From Streptomyces sp. NBC_01476 (GTDB lineage: Bacteria > Actinomycetota > Actinomycetes > Streptomycetales > Streptomycetaceae), in contig NZ_CP109446.1 of assembly GCF_036227265.1 (NCBI RefSeq), positions 6,341,001 through 6,405,000 of the forward strand: a stretch of 64,000 bases of DNA, read 5' to 3'. Under the pieces are notes generated by a model, which saw only the letters and a list, made by a program, of their open reading frames with translations, was not told where the DNA came from and made no database searches. A program made the translations under genes and the position numbers. Positions within the stretch are counted from its first letter, which is position 1. Each line of letters begins with the position of its first letter. Below, piece after piece: positions 23,586 to 34,304 of the stretch.

Positions 23586-26149
23586 GCGACACCGCCGAGC
23601 GCACCCGTACCGAAGCCCACCGCACCCTGGCCGTCACCGACCTCTCCCTCGTCGTGCTGATCGGCGCCACCGGCTCCGGCAAGTCCACTTTCGCTGCCCG
23701 CCACTTCAAGCCCACCGAGGTGCTCTCCTCCGACTTCTGCCGCGCTCTGGTCAGCGACGACGAGAACGACCAGAGCGCCACCACCGACGCCTTCGACGTC
23801 CTGCACTACATCGCGGGCAAGCGCCTGGCGGCGGGCCGGCGCACCGTCGTGGACGCCACCAGCGTGCAGTCCGAGAGCCGCAAGCAGCTGATCGCGCTGG
23901 CCCGGGAGCACGACGTGCTGCCGATCGCCATCGTGCTGGACGTACCGGAGCAGGTATGCGCCGAACGCAACGCGCGCCGCCCGGACCGGGCCGCCCTGCC
24001 GCGGCACGTGATCCAGCGGCACCAGCGGGAGCTGCGCCGCTCGCTGCGCGGCCTGGAGCGCGAGGGCTTCCGCAAGGTGCACATCCTGCGCGGCACCGAG
24101 GAGATCGACGCCGCCGAGGTGGTCACCGAGCGCCGGTACAACGACCTGACGCACCTGACCGGTCCGTTCGACATCATCGGGGACGTGCACGGCTGCTCCG
24201 CCGAGCTGGAGACGCTGCTGACCACGCTCGGTTACGACGACGGCCGGCACCCGGCGGGCCGTACCGCGGTCTTCGTCGGTGACCTGGTGGACCGCGGCCC
24301 GGACAGTCCGGGGGTGCTGCGCCGGGTGATGGGCATGGTCGAGGCGGGCACCGCGCTGTGCGTGCCCGGCAACCACGAGAACAAGCTGGGCCGCTGGCTC
24401 AAGGGCCGCAAGGTCCAGCACACCCACGGGCTGGCGGAGACCATCGGGCAGCTGGCGGCGGAGGACGCCCGCGACCCGGAGTTCCGGGGGAAGGTGGCGC
24501 GCTTCATCGAGGGGCTGGTCAGCCACTACGTACTGGACGGCGGCAAGCTGGTGGTCTGCCACGCCGGGCTGCCCGAGAAGTACCACGGCCGCACCTCAGG
24601 CCGGGTCCGCTCGCACGCGCTCTACGGGGAGACCACCGGTGAGACCGACGAGTTCGGCCTGCCGGTCCGTTACCCGTGGGCCGAGGACTACCGGGGCCGT
24701 GCCGCGGTCGTCTACGGGCACACCCCGGTCCCCACCACCTCGTGGATCAACAACACCATCTGCCTGGACACCGGTGCGGTGTTCGGCGGGAAAATGACCG
24801 CCCTGCGGTGGCCGGAGCGGGAGATCGTGGACGTGCCGGCCGAGAAGGTCTGGTACGAGCCGGTACGGCCCTTGGCCGCTGAGACCCCCGGTGGCGTGGA
24901 CGGCCGTCCGCTGGACCTCGGTGACGTGGCGGGCCGGCGGGTGGTGGAGACCAGCCGGATGGGGCGGCTCGCGGTGCGGGAGGAGAACGCCGCGGCGGCG
25001 CTGGAGGTGATGAGCCGGTTCGCGGTCGACCCGCGGCTGCTCGGCTACCTGCCGCCGACCATGTCCCCGTGCGCGACCTCGGACGAGGACGGTTACCTCG
25101 AATACCCGCGGGAGGCGTTCGCCGCCTTCAGGACCGACGGGGTGCGGGAGGTGGTGTGCGAGGAGAAGCACATGGGCTCGCGTGCGGTCGCCCTGGTCTG
25201 CCGGGACGCCGCGGCGGCGCGGCAGCGGTTCGGCGTCGACGGGGTGACGGGCACGCTGCACACCCGTACCGGCCGGCCGTTCTTCGACGACCCGGCGGTC
25301 ACCGAGGAGGTGCTGGCGCGGCTGCGGGCCGCGGTGACGGGGGCCGGCCTGTGGGAGGAGCTGGGCACCGACTGGCTGCTGCTCGACGCCGAGTTGCTGC
25401 CCTGGTCGCTGAAGGCGTCCGGTCTGCTGCGCAAGCAGTACGCGGCGGTGGGCGCCGCGGCGGGTGCGGTCTTCCCGCCGGCGCTGGCCGCGCTGGAGGC
25501 GGCCGCGGCCCGGGGCAGCGAGGTGTCCGCGGTCCTGGACCGGCAGCGGGAGCGGGCCGCGGACGCGACCGCGTTCACCGAGGCGTACCGGCGGTACTGC
25601 TGGACCACCGACGGTCTGGACGGGGTGCGGCTGGCGCCGTTCCAGCTGCTCGCCGTGGAGGGCCGCAGTCTCGCCGGGCTGCCGCACGACGCGCAGCTGG
25701 CCATGATCGACCGCCTCGCCGCGGCCGACACCTCCGGCCTGCTGCACACCACGCGGCGGCTGCTGGTCGACACCGGGGACGAGGAGTCGGTCGCGCAGGG
25801 GGTGCGCTGGTGGCTGGAGCTGACCGGGGCGGGCGGCGAGGGGATGGTCGTCAAGCCGCTGGCGGCGCTGATCAGGACCGAGGCGGGCCGGCTGGTGCAG
25901 CCCGGTGTCAAGTGCCGCGGGCGGGAGTACCTGCGGATCATCTACGGGCCTGAGTACACCCGCCCTGAGCACCTGACCCGGCTGCGGAACCGGGCGCTGG
26001 GGCACAAGAGGTCGCTGGCGCTGCGCGAGTACGCCCTCGGCCTGGAGGCCCTGGACCGGCTGGCCGGCGGTGAGCCGCTGTGGCGGGTCCACGAGGCGGT
26101 CTTCGCGGTGCTGGCGCTGGAGTCCGAGCCGGTGGACCCGCGGCTGTGA
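23582..26149 (+). CDS. pnkp: Polynucleotide kinase-phosphatase/ligase Pnkp
   Basis: Three-domain RNA end-healing and sealing enzyme of 855 aa. The N-terminal kinase has the P-loop GATGSGKST (residues 28-36). The central metallophosphoesterase shows GDVHGC near 200, GDLVDRGPDS and GNHE, which remove 2',3'-cyclic phosphates. The C-terminal ligase has the nucleotidyl-lysine motif EEKHMGSRA near 528. Together with Hen1 it repairs RNAs such as tRNAs cut by ribotoxins. ATGA overlap with hen1 confirms the start. The full domain complement indicates an active enzyme. Confidence 0.96.
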   Translation: MSDTAERTRTEAHRTLAVTDLSLVVLIGATGSGKSTFAARHFKPTEVLSSDFCRALVSDDENDQSATTDAFDVLHYIAGKRLAAGRRTVVDATSVQSESRKQLIALAREHDVLPIAIVLDVPEQVCAERNARRPDRAALPRHVIQRHQRELRRSLRGLEREGFRKVHILRGTEEIDAAEVVTERRYNDLTHLTGPFDIIGDVHGCSAELETLLTTLGYDDGRHPAGRTAVFVGDLVDRGPDSPGVLRRVMGMVEAGTALCVPGNHENKLGRWLKGRKVQHTHGLAETIGQLAAEDARDPEFRGKVARFIEGLVSHYVLDGGKLVVCHAGLPEKYHGRTSGRVRSHALYGETTGETDEFGLPVRYPWAEDYRGRAAVVYGHTPVPTTSWINNTICLDTGAVFGGKMTALRWPEREIVDVPAEKVWYEPVRPLAAETPGGVDGRPLDLGDVAGRRVVETSRMGRLAVREENAAAALEVMSRFAVDPRLLGYLPPTMSPCATSDEDGYLEYPREAFAAFRTDGVREVVCEEKHMGSRAVALVCRDAAAARQRFGVDGVTGTLHTRTGRPFFDDPAVTEEVLARLRAAVTGAGLWEELGTDWLLLDAELLPWSLKASGLLRKQYAAVGAAAGAVFPPALAALEAAAARGSEVSAVLDRQRERAADATAFTEAYRRYCWTTDGLDGVRLAPFQLLAVEGRSLAGLPHDAQLAMIDRLAAADTSGLLHTTRRLLVDTGDEESVAQGVRWWLELTGAGGEGMVVKPLAALIRTEAGRLVQPGVKCRGREYLRIIYGPEYTRPEHLTRLRNRALGHKRSLALREYALGLEALDRLAGGEPLWRVHEAVFAVLALESEPVDPRL

Positions 26150-26243
26150 AGGGGCGCGGCGGCCGGGCCGCCGTACGGTGACGCGGTGACCCGCGCCCGG
26201 GGGAGCGTGCCGCGCGCCCCCGGGCGTGGGAAGGTCTTTGTCC

Positions 26244-27467
26244 ATGGGATTCCACGTGGACTCCGAGACCGGGCGGCTGCGCAGCGTCATCCTGCACCGC
26301 CCGGATCTCGAACTGAAGCGCCTCACCCCGACCAACAAGGACGCGCTGCTCTTCGACGACCTGCTGTGGGTGCGCCGGGCCCGCGCCGAGCACGACGGTT
26401 TCGCCGATGTGCTGCGGGACCGCGGGGTCCGGGTCCATCTCTTCGGTGACCTGCTGCGGGAGACGCTGACGATCCCGCGGGCCAAGCAGCTGGTGCTGGA
26501 CCGGGTCTTCGACGAGAAGGCGTACGGGCCGCTGGCCACCGGTCATCTGCGGTCCGCCTTCGAGCGGCTGGGCGTGGCGGAGCTGACCGAGGCGCTGGTC
26601 GGCGGGATGACCAAGCGGGAGTTCCTGGCCGGTTTCGCGGAGCCGGTCTCGGTGCTCTTCCACGCGATGGGCCTGGACGACTTCCTGCTCAGCCCGCTGC
26701 CCAATCACCTGTTCACCCGGGACACCTCGGCGTGGGTGTACGACGGGGTGAGCATCAACGCGATGCGCTGGCCGGCCCGGCAGCGTGAGACGGTGCACTT
26801 CGAGGCGATCTACAAGCACCATCCGCTCTTCGCGGGCGGCGGTTTCCATGTCTGGGCCGGGGGCCAGGCCGCGTACCCGTCGACGATAGAGGGCGGCGAC
26901 GTGCTGGTCATCGGCAAGGGCGCGGTGCTGATCGGGATGAGTGAGCGCACCACTCCGCAGGCGGTGGAGATGCTGGCCCGCGGCCTGTTCGCGGCGGGTT
27001 CCGCCCGGACGATCGTGGCGCTCGACATGCCCAAGCGGCGGGCCTTCATGCACCTGGACACGGTGATGACGATGGTCGACGGGGACACCTTCACCCAGTA
27101 CGCGGGGCTGGGCATGCTGCCTTCGTACACCATCGAACCGGGCGGTTCCGAGGCCGAGCTGAAGGTCACCGACCACCCGCCGGAGCACATGCACCGGGCC
27201 ATCGCCGCGGCCCTCGGCCTCGACGCGGTGACGGTGCTGACCGCCACCCAGGACGTGCACGCCGCCGAGCGCGAGCAGTGGGACGACGGCTGCAATGTGC
27301 TGGCGGTCGAGCCGGGGGTGGTGGTCGCCTACGAGCGCAACGCCACCACCAACACGTTCCTGCGCAAGCGCGGTGTCGAGGTGATCGAGATCCCGGGGAG
27401 CGAGCTGGGGCGGGGCAGGGGCGGCCCGCGGTGCATGACCTGTCCGATCGAGCGCGATCCGGTGTGA
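26244..27467 (+). CDS. arcA: Arginine deiminase
   Basis: Hydrolyses L-arginine to citrulline and ammonia, the first step of the arginine deiminase pathway. The 407-aa sequence has the N-terminal GRLRSVILHRPDLEL motif, the FTRD(T)S segment, the catalytic His region HLDTVMTMVD near residue 272 and the nucleophile cysteine near the C-terminus (PRCMTCPIERDPV). The ATG at 26244 has GGGAAGG upstream; an earlier GTG gives a six-residue longer product without a ribosome site. Ornithine carbamoyltransferase follows, but no arcC carbamate kinase or arcD antiporter is in the window. Confidence 0.95.
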   Translation: MGFHVDSETGRLRSVILHRPDLELKRLTPTNKDALLFDDLLWVRRARAEHDGFADVLRDRGVRVHLFGDLLRETLTIPRAKQLVLDRVFDEKAYGPLATGHLRSAFERLGVAELTEALVGGMTKREFLAGFAEPVSVLFHAMGLDDFLLSPLPNHLFTRDTSAWVYDGVSINAMRWPARQRETVHFEAIYKHHPLFAGGGFHVWAGGQAAYPSTIEGGDVLVIGKGAVLIGMSERTTPQAVEMLARGLFAAGSARTIVALDMPKRRAFMHLDTVMTMVDGDTFTQYAGLGMLPSYTIEPGGSEAELKVTDHPPEHMHRAIAAALGLDAVTVLTATQDVHAAEREQWDDGCNVLAVEPGVVVAYERNATTNTFLRKRGVEVIEIPGSELGRGRGGPRCMTCPIERDPV

Positions 27468-27496
27468 GGGGCGGGCGGGCGGCGGGAGACCCGGCT

Positions 27497-27523
27497 GTAT
27501 AAAAATGTCGACTATCGTATAGA
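27497..27523 (+). promoter_or_regulatory. AT-rich promoter/operator before the OTC gene
   Basis: An AT-rich island (TGTATAAAAATG) is followed by the palindrome CTAT-CGT-ATAG (27512-27522). TATAGA at 27518-27523 would serve as -10, with a start about 33 nt before the ATG. No good -35 is seen, suggesting an activator. It is not a clear ArgR box. Confidence 0.45.
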
Positions 27524-27562
27524 GTTCCAGGGTTGGCAGCGCCCCGAGCGAGGAGTTTCCGT

Positions 27563-28561
27563 ATGGCCGTCGACCTGGTGGGCCGGCACTTCCTCAAGGA
27601 ACTGGACTTCACCCCGGCAGAGTTCCGGCACCTCGTGGAACTGGCCGCGGAGCTGAAGGCGGCCAAGAAGGCGGGCACCGAGCAGCAGCGGCTGCGCGGC
27701 AGGAACATCGCGCTGGTCTTCGAGAAGACCTCCACCCGTACCCGCTGCTCCTTCGAGGTGGCCGCCGCCGACCAGGGCGCTTCCACCACCTACCTCGACC
27801 CGTCGGGTTCGCAGATCGGGCACAAGGAGTCGGTCAAGGACACCGCGCGGGTGCTGGGCCGGATGTTCGACGGCATCCAGTACCGGGGCCACGGCCAGCG
27901 GGTGGTCGAGGAGCTGGCCGCGTACGCCGGCGTGCCGGTCTGGAACGGTCTCACCGACGAGTGGCACCCGACCCAGATGCTCGCCGATGTCCTCACCATG
28001 ACCGAGCACAACCCCAAGCCGCTTCCCGAGATCTCCTACGCCTACCTCGGCGACGCCCGCTCCAACATGGGCAACTCGCTGCTGGTCACCGGCGCGCTGC
28101 TCGGCATGGACGTACGGATCGTGGCGCCGAAGGGCCTGTGGCCGGACCAGACGGTGGTCGCCGAGGCCCGCCGGCTCGCGCAGACCACCGGGGCCCGGCT
28201 CACCTTCACCGAGGAGGTGGCCGAGGGAGTGGCGGGCGCCGATCACGTCCACACCGATGTCTGGGTCTCCATGGGCGAGCCCAAGGAGGTCTGGGACGAG
28301 CGGATCGCGCTGCTGAAGCCGTACGCCGTCACCGCCGAGGTGATGCGGGCCACCGGCAATCCGCGGGCCACCTTCCTGCACTGCCTGCCCGCGTACCACG
28401 ACCTGGGCACCACGATCGGCCGGGAGATCCACGCCCGGCACGGGCTGGAGTTCCTGGAGGTCTCCGACGAGGTCTTCGAGTCCGAGCGGTCGGTCGTCTT
28501 CGACCAGGCGGAGAACCGGATGCACACCATCAAGGCGGTCCTGGTCGCGACCCTCGGCTGA
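27563..28561 (+). CDS. argF: Ornithine carbamoyltransferase
   Basis: Interconverts ornithine plus carbamoyl phosphate and citrulline. Beside arginine deiminase it may run catabolically (ArcB), or biosynthetically as ArgF; sequence alone does not decide. The carbamoyl-phosphate loop FEKTSTRTR lies near residue 56, the ornithine-binding segment DVWVSMGE near 230, and the catalytic HCLP loop (FLHCLPAYHD) near 273. Length 332 aa, normal. The ATG at 27563 has GAGGAG eight bases upstream; translation from further upstream would run into the promoter region. A strong hairpin follows the gene. Confidence 0.95.
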   Translation: MAVDLVGRHFLKELDFTPAEFRHLVELAAELKAAKKAGTEQQRLRGRNIALVFEKTSTRTRCSFEVAAADQGASTTYLDPSGSQIGHKESVKDTARVLGRMFDGIQYRGHGQRVVEELAAYAGVPVWNGLTDEWHPTQMLADVLTMTEHNPKPLPEISYAYLGDARSNMGNSLLVTGALLGMDVRIVAPKGLWPDQTVVAEARRLAQTTGARLTFTEEVAEGVAGADHVHTDVWVSMGEPKEVWDERIALLKPYAVTAEVMRATGNPRATFLHCLPAYHDLGTTIGREIHARHGLEFLEVSDEVFESERSVVFDQAENRMHTIKAVLVATLG

Positions 28562-28573
28562 GGGCCGCAGGCA

Positions 28574-28611
28574 GGGAACCCGCCGGCGCCCCGTCCCGCC
28601 GGCGGCTTCCC
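28574..28611. terminator. Bidirectional terminator between argF and the XRE-MurA gene
   Basis: GGGAACCCGCCGGC (28574-28587) pairs with GCCGGCGGCTTCCC (28598-28611) with a single mismatch and a 10-nt loop, between two convergent genes. Confidence 0.65.
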
Positions 28612-28626
28612 CGGCCGCGTGCCGCG

Positions 28627-30156
28627 CTAGATGTCGCGGAAGATCTCGATCTGCGCGCCGATCGTGTTCAGCCGCTCCGCGAGGTCCTCGTAGCCGCGGT
28701 TGATGACATAGACGTTCCGCAGCACCGAGGTGCCCTCGGCGGCCATCATCGCCAGCAGGACGACCACCGCGGGGCGCAGGGCCGGCGGGCACATCATCTC
28801 GGCGGCCCGCCAGCGGGTCGGGCCCTCGACGAGCACCCGGTGCGGGTCGAGGAGTTTCACCTGGGCGCCGAGGCGGGTGAGTTCGGTGAGGTAGATGGCC
28901 CGGTTGTCGTAGACCCAGTCGTGGATCAGCGTCGAGCCCTGCGCGGTGGCCGCGATGGCCGCGAAGAAGGGCACGTTGTCGATGTTGAGGCCGGGGAACG
29001 GCATCGGGTGGATCTTGTCGATGGGGGAGCGCAGCTTGGACGGACGGACCGTCAGGTCGACCAGCCGGGTGCGGCCGTTGTCCGCCCGGTACTCCGGGGT
29101 GAGCTCGTGGTCCAGGCCCATCTCCTCCAGCACCGCGAGCTCGATCTCCATGAACTCGATCGGCACCCGGCGGATGGTCAGCTCCGACTCGGTGACCACG
29201 GCCGCGGCCAGCAGGCTCATCGCCTCCACCGGGTCCTCGGAGGGCGCGTAGTCCACATCGCGGTCGATGTGCGCGACACCGTGCACGGTGAGCGTGGTGG
29301 TGCCGATGCCCTCGACCCGGACGCCCAGCTCCTCCAGGTAGAAGCAGAGGTCCTGGACCATGTAGTTGGAGCTGGCGTTGCGGATGACGGTGGCGCCCTC
29401 GTAGCGGGCCGCGGCCAGCAGCGCGTTCTCGGTCACCGTGTCGCCGCGCTCGGTCAGCACGATCGCCCGGTGCGGGGTGACCGAGCGGTCCACCTCGGCG
29501 TGGTACGAGCCGTCGGTGGCGGTGATGTCCAGGCCGAAGTGGCGCAGCGCGTTCATGTGCGGCTGGACGGTACGCGTGCCCAGGTCGCAGCCGCCCGCGT
29601 AAGGGATCTGGAAACGGTCGGTACGGTGCAGCAGCGGGCCGAGGAACATGATGACGCTGCGGGTGCGGCGGGCGGCGTCGGTGTCCATCGCGGCCAGGTC
29701 CAGCTCGGCCGGCGGCACGATCTCCAGGTCGTTGCCGTCGTTGATCCACCGGGTGCGCACACCGATGCTGCCGAGCACCTCCAGGATCCGGTAGACCTCC
29801 TCGATCCTGGCCACCCGGCGCAGCGTGGTGCGGCCGGCGTTCAGCAGGGTGGCGCAGAGCAGCGCCACACAGGCGTTCTTACTGGTTTTGACGTCTATGG
29901 CACCGGACAGCCGGCGCCCGCCGACCACCCGCAGATGCATCGGACCGGCGTAGCCCAGGGAGACGATCTCACTGTCCAGCGCCTCACCGATGCGGGCGAT
30001 CATCTCAAGGCTGATGTTCTGGTTGCCCCGTTCGATGCGGTTCACCGCACTCTGACTGGTCCCCAGCGCCTCCGCCAACTGCGCCTGTGTCCAGCCACGG
30101 TGCTGCCGTGCGTCCCGAATGAGCCTGCCGATACGTACCAGGTAGTCGTCGGTCAT
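28627..30156 (-). CDS. XRE-type DNA-binding domain fused to a MurA-like enolpyruvyl transferase
   Basis: A 509-aa fusion. Residues about 10-60 are an XRE helix-turn-helix (RGWTQAQLAEALGTSQSAVNR). From residue 72 on it is an EPSP/MurA-type transferase; MurA joins enolpyruvate to UDP-GlcNAc as the first committed step of peptidoglycan synthesis. The catalytic features are kept: the lysine-asparagine pair (KTSKNA), the active-site cysteine loop (GGCDLG) and the aspartate in FPGLNIDN. The protein may therefore be a bifunctional enzyme-regulator or a sensor that uses the fold to detect UDP-GlcNAc. The ATG at 30156 begins the HTH domain. Its promoter carries ATCTC-N6-GAGAT, also found before the divergent aconitase gene. 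Confidence 0.9.
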   Translation of the reverse strand: MTDDYLVRIGRLIRDARQHRGWTQAQLAEALGTSQSAVNRIERGNQNISLEMIARIGEALDSEIVSLGYAGPMHLRVVGGRRLSGAIDVKTSKNACVALLCATLLNAGRTTLRRVARIEEVYRILEVLGSIGVRTRWINDGNDLEIVPPAELDLAAMDTDAARRTRSVIMFLGPLLHRTDRFQIPYAGGCDLGTRTVQPHMNALRHFGLDITATDGSYHAEVDRSVTPHRAIVLTERGDTVTENALLAAARYEGATVIRNASSNYMVQDLCFYLEELGVRVEGIGTTTLTVHGVAHIDRDVDYAPSEDPVEAMSLLAAAVVTESELTIRRVPIEFMEIELAVLEEMGLDHELTPEYRADNGRTRLVDLTVRPSKLRSPIDKIHPMPFPGLNIDNVPFFAAIAATAQGSTLIHDWVYDNRAIYLTELTRLGAQVKLLDPHRVLVEGPTRWRAAEMMCPPALRPAVVVLLAMMAAEGTSVLRNVYVINRGYEDLAERLNTIGAQIEIFRDI

Positions 30157-30168
30157 GACACCGAGGCT

Positions 30169-30184
30169 ATCTCTTATATGAGAT
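30169..30184. promoter_or_regulatory. Palindrome ATCTC-N6-GAGAT before the XRE-MurA gene
   Basis: ATCTC-TTATAT-GAGAT is centred about 20 bp upstream of the XRE-MurA start, and its AT core could include the -10 box. XRE domains usually bind such symmetrical sites, so autoregulation is plausible. The same half-sites and spacing recur at 30414-30429. Confidence 0.55.
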
Positions 30185-30412
30185 GAGGCAACTCGGTGGA
30201 GCCGTTCGTGACACGGCCGGGACAGAATCCGGGAGCCGCCGTGACGGGGCCCGCGCCGTACCTCCACCCGCCTTTACCGTACCCGCGGGGACCCGCGCCA
30301 CGCCGCCCGGGGACGGTCTTCGCCCCGCCCGGGCGGGGCGAACGCACCGCCGAACGGAGGGCTTTTCGTACCGGTGCCCGTCCGACGGCGGGCGGTGTGC
30401 GTGGAGTACAGT

Positions 30413-30430
30413 TATCTCGACATCGAGATA
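30413..30430. promoter_or_regulatory. Perfect 18-bp palindrome in the aconitase promoter
   Basis: TATCTCGA-CA-TCGAGATA, two perfect 8-bp arms, lies 73 bp upstream of the acnA GTG. Its inner ATCTC-N6-GAGAT equals the site before the XRE-MurA gene, which suggests one protein binds both. Confidence 0.65.
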
Positions 30431-30502
30431 TCTGCTGAGGCGTACTGTCAGTCGGCAGCAAAGCGGTGGTACGCACGGAAAACATGCATGAAGGAGACTG
30501 TC

Positions 30503-33217
<2,715 letters not shown>

Positions 33218-33247
33218 CCCCGCCGCGGCACGGCCGCACCCGCCACC

Positions 33248-33284
33248 GGACGGCCGCGTCCCCCACCCGGGGACGCGGCCGTCC
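33248..33284 (+). terminator. acnA terminator, perfect 16-bp stem
   Basis: GGACGGCCGCGTCCCC (33248-33263) and GGGGACGCGGCCGTCC (33269-33284) pair fully around a 5-nt loop, 30 bases after the acnA stop. Confidence 0.8.
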
Positions 33285-33493
33285 GCGCGTCCGCCCCGGG
33301 CCCACGCCCGCCGTGCCCCCGGGGGGCCTGCCAGGCGCCCTCCGGGCGCCGTGCAGGGGGCAGCAGGCGGCTCTGCGCACCGCGCCGGCGGCCCCGGCCC
33401 GCTCAGCCGCCTCACAGCTGCCGCAGGAAGCCCCCACCGGTCCGGATTCCCGCCCCGGCGCTGATACTCGGTCAGCGCCCCTGGAGGCTCCCC

Positions 33494-33541
33494 GCCGCCC
33501 CGCCGCCCCGCCGCCCCGCCGCCCCGCCGCCCCGCCGCCCC
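33494..33541. repeat. Six tandem copies of GCCGCCCC
   Basis: Exact 8-bp period from 33494 to 33541, ending where the sequence changes to GACGGCCC. Likely a slippage-generated microsatellite. One strand is pure C plus G with strong bias, so local structure is possible. Confidence 0.8.
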
Positions 33542-33550
33542 GACGGCCCG

Positions 33551-33895
33551 GTGACCCGGGCGGGGCTGTGCACGAGCTGCGGGCGTGCCGTGGGAGTCGG
33601 TGGCGTGTTGCGTCGCGGTTACGGCGTGGTGTGCGGCCGCGCACACGTCGGCGTCGGCGACGGGGGCCCGGCGGCGGGAGCAGGCGGCTCGCTGCGTCCG
33701 GCGCCCGGCGGCCCGGCCGCAAAGGAGCGCCCGGCGGCGGCGCGGGACGGCATGGCGAAGGCACCCGTAGCGGTCGGCCCGGGCCGGTGGAATCCGGCCA
33801 AGTACGCAGCCACCGCCCCCCGCCGGAGGCACCGGCGTAACAGCCCGGCGCAGCACTCCGCGCCGGCCCGGCGGCGCCGGACCGGATCGTGGTGA
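33551..33895 (+). CDS. Doubtful small protein with paired cysteines
   Basis: A GTG-started frame of 114 codons. Its first 35 residues contain LCTSCGRAV and RGYGVVCGR, which recalls short zinc-ribbon proteins of the CxxCGR...GYGxVC kind (DUF6011-like). The rest is low-complexity Ala/Pro/Arg sequence with no recognisable fold, and there is no ribosome site. It could be a real small protein with a wrong 3' end, a gene remnant or chance. Confidence 0.2.
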   Translation: MTRAGLCTSCGRAVGVGGVLRRGYGVVCGRAHVGVGDGGPAAGAGGSLRPAPGGPAAKERPAAARDGMAKAPVAVGPGRWNPAKYAATAPRRRHRRNSPAQHSAPARRRRTGSW

Positions 33896-34091
33896 TGCCG
33901 GGTGACCTCCCCGTTCCCGGGACTGCGGGCGGCAGGGGTCGCCGCCCTGCCGACCGGGCGATGGGCATGGTTGTGGCACACCCTCGCAGGTCCGGCGGGC
34001 CGACCGGAAATGTGGCGGTGGCCAGTTCGTCGTCCCACGTTTCGGACAGGTCTCAACTCGGGAAAGCTTATCGACCAACCTTCACCTGATC

Positions 34092-34124
34092 TTGCCCTGC
34101 CGGAGAGAAGTGGACTATACCTGT
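34092..34124 (+). promoter_or_regulatory. ngcE promoter with a dre-like site
   Basis: TTGCCC (34092-34097), an 18-bp spacer and TATACC (34116-34121) make a plausible promoter. AGTGGACTATACCTGT at 34109-34124 overlaps the -10 and agrees at 13 of 16 positions with the DasR (GlcNAc repressor) site A(G/C)TGGTCTAGACCA(C/G)T as I recall it. That fits a GlcNAc/chitobiose importer, but three mismatches make it tentative. Confidence 0.45.
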
Positions 34125-34304
34125 CGCGTCCAAGGGAACCCGCCGAGCGCGGGTCGGCGGGGGGCCAGACAGGCGGCAGAGCCAGTGGTTCGCTATCGTT
34201 CCTCGCCTCACTGGATGTATTGCTTCACTCACGCTTCAACTGTTCGCGGTCGTCGGCGGATTCCGCTGCACCGCATGAGTCCTGTAGAAGGCGAGGACTT
34301 GAGC

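Larger units (their letters stand above)
30157..30502. other. Divergent regulatory region between the XRE-MurA gene and acnA
   Basis: A 346-bp region without a credible gene. It contains two copies of ATCTC-N6-GAGAT, one near each gene, and GC-rich DNA between them. GAAGGAG at 30490-30496 is the acnA ribosome site. Confidence 0.6.
33285..34304. other. Kilobase without a confident gene, between acnA and ngcE
   Basis: Contains a GC-rich first half with an 8-bp tandem repeat (33494-33541), a weak cysteine-containing frame (33551-33895), and an AT-richer second half that must carry the ngcE promoter. A promoter overlapping a dre-like site lies at 34092-34124, leaving a leader of about 180 nt before ngcE. 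Confidence 0.6.

Noticed and set aside
27497..27523. ArgR box before argF
   Set aside because: No paired TGCAT/ATTCA-type half-sites of the arginine box are visible; only a short unrelated palindrome.
33494..33541. 8-bp repeats as CRISPR or an iteron origin
   Set aside because: Units are far too short, contiguous and pure GC; no replication gene is nearby.
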